Below are positions 6,575 through 11,354 of a stretch of 11,354 nt of DNA, in pieces. The position numbers were made by a program, and so were the translations under genes. The stretch comes from Alphaproteobacteria bacterium (GTDB taxonomy: Bacteria; Pseudomonadota; Alphaproteobacteria; Micavibrionales; Micavibrionaceae): contig NZVS01000043.1 in the NCBI GenBank assembly GCA_002701555.1, positions 1 through 11,354 on the forward strand. The letters run 5' to 3'. The stretch's first letter is position 1. Each line of letters starts with the position of its first letter. A model generated the notes under the pieces. That model worked only from the letters and a program-made list of their open reading frames with translations. It made no database searches and had not been told where the DNA came from.

Positions 6575-6603
6575 AAAAGCCCTGCTTTAAGCAGGGCTTT
6601 TTT
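6575..6603 (+). terminator. Rho-independent terminator after hppA
   Basis: AAAAGCCCTGC (6575-6585) and GCAGGGCTTTT (6591-6601) form a perfect 11-base stem with a five-base TTTAA loop, ending in a run of six Ts (6598-6603). It starts 22 bases after the hppA stop. The run ends 18 bases before the preferred start of the methyltransferase gene. Confidence 0.95.
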
Positions 6604-6621
6604 ATGTGTAAGTTAAAAGCC

Positions 6622-7929
6622 ATGTCGAAAAGAAAACCGCAGAAGAAAAAGATTCAGTCCTTCGTTGAGGATGATATTTATATTCTTGAAATAGGTGCGC
6701 GCGGCGACGGTATAGCAGAATATAAGAATGAAAAGCTGTTTATTCCGCGCGCAATTCAAAATGAAAAAGTAAAGGTAAAAATCCGTCCCAGGAAAAGTGG
6801 CGGATATAGTGGTGAGCTTCTTGGTATAAAAGAAAAAAGTACGCAGAGGATTGAGCCACCATGTCCTTACTACGAAAAATGCGGGGGATGTTCTCTTCAG
6901 CATATCTCAAAAGATGCCTACCGCAAATGGAAGGTGGCCAAGGTCAAAGATATGTTGAGCAGGGCAGATGCGATGCCCACAGAGTGGCACGAAACAATTT
7001 TCATCCCGCCCGAGACACGACGCCGTGCGACTTTTGCCGCTTTCATGCATAAGGGTAATGTTATTGTCGGGTATTATCAATCACGCACACATCAAATAAT
7101 CGATATAGAAAATTGTCTTGTTCTTACTCCGCGTTTGAATGACATAGCGCGCCAACTTCGACCATATTTAAAAGAAATACTCCCTGAAAACAGGCCTGTC
7201 AGCCTTTCTTTGCAAGAAGTCGGTGGTCAGGTGGAGGTGATTTTGACTGGACGTTTCGGAAGGGGTGGCGAACTTGATTACCCAGCAAGGCAAGCTCTGG
7301 CTGATGCGGCTCAAGATATAGGAATTGCACGTATCGGGTGGCGCTTTAAGGATTTTAGTGAGATAGAGCCGGTTTTTCAAAAAGGAAACCTTATAAAACG
7401 TTCGGATGGTCTGGTTGTCACTTTGCCTTACAATGCTTTTTTACAACCTAGTCAGGAGGGCGAGGAAGCCCTAACCAAATGTCTTACTTCCATAATGGAA
7501 ACTTCAAAGCCGCAAAAAATAATAGAACTTTTTGCTGGAAACGGCACATTTACCGGCCCTCTTTTAAAATATGGATCCGTACAGGCTTTTGAAAATGAAA
7601 GACAAGCTGTCGAAAGATTGCAAGCTACAGGTATGGATGGTTTGACAGTCGAAACACGGGACTTATTTGAAGAGCCATTATTAGCTGCCGAATTACAAAA
7701 GTGTGACTGTGTAGTTCTTGACCCACCCCGTGCAGGTGCTAAGGATCAATGCGAAGAATTGGCGCGTTCAAAGGTTCCTCTAATAGTTTATATCTCATGT
7801 AATCCGGCGACATTTGCGCGGGATGCAAAAGCGCTTGCTGAGGGCGGCTACACCTTAAAATCCCTCCAAATTGTTGATCAGTTTATCTGGTCTTCGCATT
7901 TGGAAATAGTGAGCGTTTTCACAAATTAA
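6622..7929 (+). CDS. TrmA/RlmD-family 23S rRNA (or tRNA) uracil-C5 methyltransferase with Fe-S cluster
   Basis: An SAM-dependent RNA m5U methyltransferase of the TrmA/RumA (RlmD, RlmCD) class. Numbered from the ATG at 6622 (435 residues), it has an N-terminal basic tail, a TRAM-type RNA-binding domain (about 16-70), and 4Fe-4S ligands in CPYYEKCGGC (Cys81, 87, 90) plus Cys165 in IENCLVL. A central RNA-recognition region follows, then SAM motif I IIELFAGNGTFTG (300-312), the DPPRAGA motif (367-373), the catalytic cysteine in VYISCNPATFARD (Cys393) and the late base glutamate in SHLEIVSVF (Glu428). All key residues are present, so it should be active. The Fe-S cysteines favour an RlmD- or RlmCD-like 23S rRNA target over tRNA TrmA, but the exact uridine cannot be read from sequence. 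An in-frame ATG at 6604 touches the terminator T-run. The ATG at 6622 opens a typical MSKRK start and is preferred. Neither has a Shine-Dalgarno sequence. Confidence 0.9.
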   Translation: MSKRKPQKKKIQSFVEDDIYILEIGARGDGIAEYKNEKLFIPRAIQNEKVKVKIRPRKSGGYSGELLGIKEKSTQRIEPPCPYYEKCGGCSLQHISKDAYRKWKVAKVKDMLSRADAMPTEWHETIFIPPETRRRATFAAFMHKGNVIVGYYQSRTHQIIDIENCLVLTPRLNDIARQLRPYLKEILPENRPVSLSLQEVGGQVEVILTGRFGRGGELDYPARQALADAAQDIGIARIGWRFKDFSEIEPVFQKGNLIKRSDGLVVTLPYNAFLQPSQEGEEALTKCLTSIMETSKPQKIIELFAGNGTFTGPLLKYGSVQAFENERQAVERLQATGMDGLTVETRDLFEEPLLAAELQKCDCVVLDPPRAGAKDQCEELARSKVPLIVYISCNPATFARDAKALAEGGYTLKSLQIVDQFIWSSHLEIVSVFTN

Positions 7930-7930
7930 A

Positions 7931-7959
7931 TTGACATAATAAATAGGTCGTGTTAGTGT
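7931..7959 (+). promoter_or_regulatory. Possible promoter for the small lipoprotein gene
   Basis: A perfect TTGACA (7931-7936) begins two bases after the methyltransferase stop codon. At a 17-base spacing the -10 position reads TAGTGT (7954-7959), a weak match. The position, 33 bases before the start codon, fits a short leader carrying GGGAG (7979-7983) as ribosome binding site. Confidence 0.45.
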
Positions 7960-7991
7960 TTTTTTAGGTTTTTTAAGCGGGAGATTTTGTT

Positions 7992-8237
7992 ATGAAGAAA
8001 TTACTTACTGGATTGGCACTTACGGCATCGGCATTTGGAATGGCTGCATGTAACAAAATGAATGATGAAGCAGAAAATAGTGAAACCGATTCTAAAGTTA
8101 CGGACAGTTATAGAATTGATAGTCGACATGGCGCGATAGAATTTTCACCTGAAGGTCACCCCGATAAACTTTGCGTTTATGTCACAGGATATAAAGAAGG
8201 TGGACTATCCTGCTTTGATAAACCTAAAGGTCCTTAA
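7992..8237 (+). CDS. Small predicted lipoprotein with two extra cysteines, unknown function
   Basis: An 81-residue secreted lipoprotein. The signal peptide MKKLLTGLALTASAFGMAAC ends in a lipobox (Met-Ala-Ala-Cys) with the acylated cysteine at position 20; asparagine at +2 argues against a classic inner-membrane retention signal. The mature part of about 60 residues begins with a polar, acidic linker (21-38), then a small domain SYRIDSRHGAIEFSPEG and LCVYVTGYKEGGLSCFDKPKGP. Cys61 and Cys74 are 13 apart and could form a disulfide in the periplasm. I do not recognise the family. Support for the gene: the well-placed GGGAG eight bases before the ATG, a coherent signal peptide, and a TTGACA upstream. 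Its stop codon is one base from the stop of bamE on the other strand, with no terminator between. Confidence 0.8.
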   Translation: MKKLLTGLALTASAFGMAACNKMNDEAENSETDSKVTDSYRIDSRHGAIEFSPEGHPDKLCVYVTGYKEGGLSCFDKPKGP

Positions 8238-8238
8238 C

Positions 8239-8712
8239 TTACAAATCCGTTGCCGATGATTGAGGCGCGTTGAATTTTCCTAAGTTTCCTAGTAATTGCT
8301 GCAATATTGTAACATCTAGCCCGCCTGTAGGTGTGGAATCAGAGGAAAGTGGGATGTCCATTCTATCTTGGTCAACATCCATTACTGTTTTGACGGCTCC
8401 TGTTTCATCAAACTGAACCAAGGTAATACGTTCATCAATAACTTCGGGTGCAAAGATACCCTTTTTCTCGGTTTTCTGGCCAATATAGAACCACACATTT
8501 TCGTCAAAAGGCGCGACTGTTGTTGGTGATCCCAGCTTTCTTATGACATCACTTCGTGTATCTATGCCTTCTTCAACTTGTACTACTTGATAGTCTTTGA
8601 GCATATTTCCGCGCGTTTTTTTAACAGGTGCGCATGCGGATGCTGTTAATATAGAGAAGGCGCCAATCGCAAGGAAGGTGACTTTTATAGGTTTTTGCAT
8701 TCTTTTATTCAT
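8239..8712 (-). CDS. bamE: Outer-membrane assembly lipoprotein BamE (SmpA/OmlA family)
   Basis: An outer-membrane lipoprotein of the BAM complex, which inserts beta-barrel proteins. The 157-residue product has a signal peptide ending in the lipobox ALA-SER-ALA-CYS (Cys27), then the SmpA/OmlA fold: RGNMLKDYQVVQVEEGIDTRS (34-54), VIRKLGSPTTVAPFDENVWFYIGQ (56-79), and strands ERITLVQFDETGAVKTVMDV (94-113). The motif G-x-T/D-R-x-x-V-x-x-x-L-G-x-P-T followed by F-D-x-x-x-W-x-Y is diagnostic. A C-terminal low-complexity tail (about 120-157) is longer than in E. coli BamE. The start is uncertain: ATG at 8712 or the in-frame ATG at 8700 (MQKPIK) would both give a good signal peptide, and neither has a clear Shine-Dalgarno sequence. 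It is divergent from the bc1 chaperone gene (78-base gap), a pairing familiar in alphaproteobacteria. Confidence 0.92.
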   Translation of the reverse strand: MNKRMQKPIKVTFLAIGAFSILTASACAPVKKTRGNMLKDYQVVQVEEGIDTRSDVIRKLGSPTTVAPFDENVWFYIGQKTEKKGIFAPEVIDERITLVQFDETGAVKTVMDVDQDRMDIPLSSDSTPTGGLDVTILQQLLGNLGKFNAPQSSATDL

Positions 8713-8769
8713 AAGTTTTCTTTACCGGATAAGGGTCTTTATGTCATAACGGAATTTACTATATCATTG

Positions 8770-8798
8770 ATAATACCGAAAGCGAGTCTAATGTTTAA
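8770..8798 (-). promoter_or_regulatory. Possible bamE promoter overlapping the chaperone start codon
   Basis: On the minus strand TTAAAC (plus coordinates 8793-8798) and TATTAT (8770-8775) are separated by 17 bases. The -10 box matches five of six consensus bases, the -35 box only three. The -35 element would lie inside the first codons of the divergent gene at 8791. Confidence 0.3.
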
Positions 8799-9345
8799 GT
8801 GGCTTAAAACAAGAAAAAAAGTAAAATCCGTTGCGCTACCTTTGTATAAAAAAGCAGTAATGGCATCCCGTAGGGCTGAATTTTTTACGGACTTGGGTGT
8901 GCCCGATACACTGGACGGACGTTTCGACCTCATTTGTCTGCATGTTTTTCTGGTTGTTGATAAGGCTAATGAGGCAGGTGACCCTGAACTAGGCCAAGCG
9001 ATCTTTGATGTTATGTTCAAGGATGTCGACAGGTCGCTACGTGAAATGGGGATAGGCGATTTGGGTGTGCCTAAACATATAAAGAAAATGATGAAAGCTT
9101 TTAACGGCCGCGCACATGCTTATAAAGAGTCACTTACGGGTACTGAAAGAAACCTTGAAGAGGTTGTCAAAAACAATATCTACGGCACGATACCAAATAT
9201 TGATTCCAAAAAAATTGAGAAGATGAAGCAATATATAAAGAAAAATTACGCAAGTATCCAAATGCAAAGCGAAGAAAATTTTCTTAAAGGAGAGGTTGAA
9301 TTCCAGAATATAGATACATCTGGAGAAATGAAAAATGCCTCCTAA
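8791..9345 (+). CDS. Ubiquinol-cytochrome c chaperone (CBP3/UQCC1-like)
   Basis: A homologue of mitochondrial Cbp3/UQCC1, which helps cytochrome b and the bc1 complex assemble; in alphaproteobacteria the family is annotated as ubiquinol-cytochrome C chaperone. The 184-residue protein shows the family core: MASRRAEFFTDLGVPDTLDG (24-43), RFDLICLHVFLVVDKA (44-59), AIFDVMFKDVDRSLREMGIG (70-89), DLGVPKHIKKMMKAFNGRAHAY (90-111). A lysine-rich C-terminal part follows (138-184). The frame stays open back to an ATG at 8695, which would overlap bamE and add 32 residues unlike the family. The start at 8791 (MFKWLKTRKK) matches the usual short hydrophobic-basic N-terminus. No strong Shine-Dalgarno sequence is seen. 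Its 3' end overlaps the DUF177 gene by 11 bases, so the two are co-expressed. It implies a bc1 complex elsewhere in the genome. Confidence 0.92.
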   Translation: MFKWLKTRKKVKSVALPLYKKAVMASRRAEFFTDLGVPDTLDGRFDLICLHVFLVVDKANEAGDPELGQAIFDVMFKDVDRSLREMGIGDLGVPKHIKKMMKAFNGRAHAYKESLTGTERNLEEVVKNNIYGTIPNIDSKKIEKMKQYIKKNYASIQMQSEENFLKGEVEFQNIDTSGEMKNAS

Positions 9346-9970
9346 TAAATTACGGAAAAATAAGAATATCCCACTATCCCATCCTTTTGATACCAATGAA
9401 ATGGGTGCTCAGAAGCATGTGATTATTAGGCCTGATGAAGACGAACTGGAAAAACTATCTGCTTTCTTGGATGTAAAGAAAATAACATCTGCCAAAGGTA
9501 GTTTTCATTTGTCCCGCGCAAACGGGGGGAACATAGTGAAGGTCAAAGGTAATGTCAGTGCCGAAATTACACAGGAATGCGTGGTAACATTGCAGGAGCT
9601 GGAAAACACTGTAGGAGAGGACTTCGAGGCTTATTATACAGACTATTCTCAGGCTGTACCGTTTTCCGCGGCTAAAAAATCTCTTTTTAGTAAATACGGT
9701 ATGAGCGATATTCCTGTATTGGATGAGGAAGAGGATCCCGAGCCTATGAAAAACGGGGTTATTGATCTTGGGGAGGTTATGTTACAGTTCCTTTCTCTTG
9801 GTGTTGACCCATATCCTCACGCGGCTAACGCAGATGAATATTTGAAAGAACATGGCATCCAAAGTGCAGATAGTGTTCAGGAGGAGCGTTCCAGAAAAGT
9901 TGATAAGGGGCGCAAAAATCCTTTCGAGGCCCTTAGGGCCTTGAAAAAGGATGTTGATAACGAAAAATGA
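9335..9970 (+). CDS. yceD: DUF177 family protein (YceD-like), probable role in large rRNA/ribosome biogenesis
   Basis: A 211-residue member of DUF177, the family encoded just before rpmF in many bacteria and linked in plants and E. coli to 23S rRNA accumulation. Seen: a central beta region VKVKGNVSAEITQECVVTLQEL (68-89) containing the family cysteine, then the conserved GVIDLGEVMLQFLSLGVDPYPHA (141-163) and the C-terminal basic motif NPFEALRALKK (195-205). Between them lies an acidic linker DEEEDPEP (130-137). The alphaproteobacterial form carries a single cysteine where other DUF177 proteins have a C-x-x-C pair. The start overlaps the preceding stop by 11 bases and has a good GGAGA (9322-9326) inside the upstream gene. 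rpmF follows after 81 bases. Family is clear, biochemical role is not. Confidence 0.9.
   Translation: MPPNKLRKNKNIPLSHPFDTNEMGAQKHVIIRPDEDELEKLSAFLDVKKITSAKGSFHLSRANGGNIVKVKGNVSAEITQECVVTLQELENTVGEDFEAYYTDYSQAVPFSAAKKSLFSKYGMSDIPVLDEEEDPEPMKNGVIDLGEVMLQFLSLGVDPYPHAANADEYLKEHGIQSADSVQEERSRKVDKGRKNPFEALRALKKDVDNEK
9927..9941 (+). repeat. Perfect 15-base palindrome near the 3' end of the DUF177 gene
   Basis: AGGCCCT and AGGGCCT flank a single T (codons for Glu-Ala-Leu-Arg-Ala-Leu). In RNA it would give a G/C-rich five-base stem with a three-base loop. A run of seven Ts occurs only at 9973-9979, too far away for an intrinsic terminator. It may simply reflect codon choice for the conserved EALRAL motif. 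Confidence 0.4.
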
Positions 9971-9980
9971 GGTTTTTTTC

Positions 9981-10009
9981 TTGCAAATCCGAATAAACTT
10001 CGTTAACAC
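9981..10009 (+). promoter_or_regulatory. Weak candidate promoter for rpmF
   Basis: In the 81-base gap between the DUF177 gene and rpmF, TTGCAA (9981-9986) and TAACAC (10004-10009) stand 17 bases apart. Only the -35 element is convincing. rpmF could equally be read from the upstream message, since no terminator separates them. Confidence 0.25.
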
Positions 10010-10051
10010 TCACCACTCGAATTAGATTTATTAAATTATATAGGTACTGAT

Positions 10052-10231
10052 ATGGCTGTTCCAAAGAGAAAAACCACACCATCAAGACGTAACAAGCGCC
10101 GTTCACATGATTCACTTAACACTGTAAACTGGGTCGAAGACTCAAATACAGGTGAGCCAAAGCGCCGTCACCATATCGATATGAAAACCGGTATGTATAA
10201 AGGTAAACAGGTTCTGGATATTCAGGACTAA
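10052..10231 (+). CDS. rpmF: 50S ribosomal protein L32
   Basis: A small basic protein of the large ribosomal subunit, 59 residues. It begins with the invariant MAVPKRKTTPSRRNKRRSHD and ends with EPKRRHHIDMKTGMYKGKQV and LDIQD, the typical form of alphaproteobacterial L32. There is no cysteine, so this is the zinc-free version rather than the four-cysteine zinc-ribbon type of Gram-positives. A modest AGG (10042-10044) precedes the ATG by seven bases. It lies between the DUF177 gene and plsX, the classic rpmF-plsX linkage of ribosome and phospholipid synthesis, but here a terminator follows directly after it. Confidence 0.97.
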   Translation: MAVPKRKTTPSRRNKRRSHDSLNTVNWVEDSNTGEPKRRHHIDMKTGMYKGKQVLDIQD

Positions 10232-10256
10232 GGCTTCCTAAATTTTTATATTCTAT

Positions 10257-10294
10257 AAAAGGACAACTCCGCTTTGGGTGGTTTGTCCTTTTTT
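10257..10294 (+). terminator. Rho-independent terminator between rpmF and plsX
   Basis: AAAAGGACAA (10257-10266) pairs perfectly with TTGTCCTTTT (10283-10292), with a 16-base loop and a run of six Ts (10289-10294). The loop is long but has partial inner pairing. It begins 25 bases after the rpmF stop. Confidence 0.85.
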
Positions 10295-10328
10295 ATTGTC
10301 CGGATGTGGGAAGATTTATGATAAGGAA

Positions 10329-10356
10329 TTGATTTTCCCTGTACAAACCATATAGA
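10329..10356 (+). promoter_or_regulatory. Candidate promoter for plsX
   Basis: TTGATT (10329-10334) and TATAGA (10351-10356) are 16 bases apart, each matching four of six consensus bases. This puts the transcription start near 10363, downstream of the rpmF terminator and about 30 bases before the plsX ATG. Confidence 0.4.
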
Positions 10357-10357
10357 T

Positions 10358-10367
10358 TTACATGTAA
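10358..10367 (+). promoter_or_regulatory. Palindrome TTACATGTAA at the predicted plsX transcription start
   Basis: A perfect ten-base palindrome with near-symmetric flanks (GAT before, TCA after, offset by one base). It overlaps the predicted start of plsX transcription, where a repressor operator would be effective. A smaller TGTACA lies at 10340-10345. No known plsX regulator of this group is recognised from the motif. Confidence 0.35.
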
Positions 10368-10393
10368 TCAAACTGTAAAGAAATCACACCTGT

Positions 10394-11354
10394 ATGACAA
10401 AAAAAGTAAAAATAGCAATTGATGCAATGGGCGGAGATCACGGCGTAGATGCCACCATTCCCGGAGCTGCAAAAGCGCTTGATAAAGACGGTGATCTTCA
10501 TTTTCTCTTTTATGGCGATGAAGCTAAAATCAGGCCCGTATTAAGTAAATATCCGAAATTAAAAGCTTCCTCAGAAACGATTCATACAGATCATGCTGTC
10601 AGGGGAGACGAGAAGCCGGCAGCGGCGTTGCGCACAGGCCGCCAGTCCAGTATGCGACTTGCAATTAACAGCGTGTCCAATAACGAAGCCGATTGTATCG
10701 TCTCATCCGGTAATACAGGCGCTTTGATGGCCATGGCGAAAATGGTGCTGAAGACCTTACCAAATATCAGGCGCCCTGCGATCGCCAGTGTCCTGCCCAG
10801 CAAGACAGGACGCACCGTTATGCTTGATTTGGGTGCCAATCTATCCTGTGATTCCGAAGTTCTTATTCAGTTTGCCCTCATGGGTGCAGTTTATGCACGT
10901 GTCAGTGAAAATAAGAAAAACCCCTCTGTGGGTCTGTTAAATGTCGGTTCTGAAGACATGAAGGGCCATGAGGAGTTGCGCGCGGCGCATGGTGTTTTGT
11001 CCCGTGTCCAGTTTCCCGGTTCTTTTAAAGGCTTTGTAGAAGGCAATGATATCCCTATGGGCACAGTTGATGTGGTCGTAACTGACGGGTTCACAGGAAA
11101 TATTGCACTCAAAACCGCGGAAGGTGTCGGTAAGCTGACGGAGTTTTACCTTAAAGAAACATTTAAATCTTCACTTCTTGCGACTTTGGGCGGTGTTCTG
11201 GCTATGCCGGCTTTGAAAAAAATGAAACAAAAAGTCGATCCTCGTTTTTATAATGGCGGCATGTTTTTGGGACTTGATGGGGTTTGCCTAAAAAGTCACG
11301 GCAGTAGTGATGATGTCGGATTTTGTAGCGCTATAATCGTTGCAGCCAACCTCA
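10394..11354 (+). CDS. plsX: Phosphate acyltransferase PlsX (3' end outside window)
   Basis: Converts acyl-ACP and phosphate into acyl-phosphate, the donor for PlsY in the first step of phospholipid synthesis; a peripheral membrane enzyme. The frame is open from the ATG to the window edge, giving 320 of the usual 340-350 residues. Seen: IAIDAMGGDHG (7-17), CIVSSGNTGALMAMAK (101-116), VMLDLGANLSCDSEVL (142-157), VGLLNVGSEDMKGHEEL (179-195), FKGFVEGNDIPMGTVDVVVT (211-230), DGFTGNIALKTAEGVGKL (231-248) and the closing GGMFLGLDGVCLKSHGSS (288-305). The proline usual after DAMGGD-x-x is absent (HGVDA), and GNVEGRD reads GFVEGND; both are minor. No Shine-Dalgarno sequence precedes the ATG. fabH is the expected next gene, outside the window. 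Confidence 0.96.
   Translation, partial: MTKKVKIAIDAMGGDHGVDATIPGAAKALDKDGDLHFLFYGDEAKIRPVLSKYPKLKASSETIHTDHAVRGDEKPAAALRTGRQSSMRLAINSVSNNEADCIVSSGNTGALMAMAKMVLKTLPNIRRPAIASVLPSKTGRTVMLDLGANLSCDSEVLIQFALMGAVYARVSENKKNPSVGLLNVGSEDMKGHEELRAAHGVLSRVQFPGSFKGFVEGNDIPMGTVDVVVTDGFTGNIALKTAEGVGKLTEFYLKETFKSSLLATLGGVLAMPALKKMKQKVDPRFYNGGMFLGLDGVCLKSHGSSDDVGFCSAIIVAANL

Noticed and set aside
6604..6621. Start of the methyltransferase at 6604
   Set aside because: This ATG directly follows the terminator T-run and adds six residues (MCKLKA) of no value to the TRAM domain. The ATG at 6622 is preferred, though not proven.
8695..8790. Longer N-terminus for the ubiquinol-cytochrome c chaperone starting at 8695
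   Set aside because: It would overlap bamE on the other strand and add residues not seen in the family. The MFKWLKTRKK start at 8791 fits better.
10591..11112. Two minus-strand open frames opposite plsX (10591-10839 and 10891-11112)
   Set aside because: The plus strand encodes PlsX with all family motifs across this whole region.
1..11354. Mobile elements, phage genes, CRISPR arrays, toxin-antitoxin or defence genes
   Set aside because: Nothing of the kind is visible. All genes but the FliL-like one and the small lipoprotein are ordinary housekeeping genes in a familiar order.

Overview
The window looks like core chromosome of an alphaproteobacterium with moderate, fairly AT-rich base composition. 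This rests on gene content and order: glyA-nrdR-riboflavin genes-nusB, then a K+-insensitive proton pyrophosphatase, then bamE, a ubiquinol-cytochrome c chaperone, a DUF177 gene, rpmF and plsX. It also rests on alphaproteobacterial features such as the zinc-free L32. I cannot name the species. I see no mobile element, CRISPR array, tRNA or rRNA, and no gene-free stretch longer than about 220 bases.

Left part (2-3624): a tight plus-strand cluster of glyA (5' end cut by the window), nrdR, ribE, ribB, ribH and nusB, with gaps of 21, 37, -4, 2 and 3 bases. It joins one-carbon metabolism, control of ribonucleotide reductase, the late riboflavin steps and rRNA antitermination. ribD, usually found between nrdR and ribE in this group, is absent. 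RibB is a single-domain DHBP synthase rather than the common RibBA fusion.

Middle (3625-6603): a 131-base gap holds a perfect dyad and a -10-like box ahead of a one-membrane-segment FliL-like protein of unknown role, which ends at a strong terminator. hppA follows as its own unit, with a promoter, a leader hairpin, a good ribosome binding site and a terminator. It encodes a proton-pumping membrane pyrophosphatase.

Right part (6604-11354): an Fe-S class uridine-C5 RNA methyltransferase starts almost on top of the hppA terminator. A tiny lipoprotein gene runs tail to tail into bamE (minus strand), with one base between the stop codons. Divergent from bamE, the cytochrome bc1 chaperone gene overlaps a DUF177 (YceD-like) gene. 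rpmF (59 codons) follows and ends at a terminator. plsX has its own probable promoter region and runs off the right edge.

No new multi-gene system is evident. The points worth a second look are the remodelled riboflavin cluster, the FliL-like gene with its operator-like dyad, the small cysteine-containing lipoprotein, and several promoter or leader palindromes.
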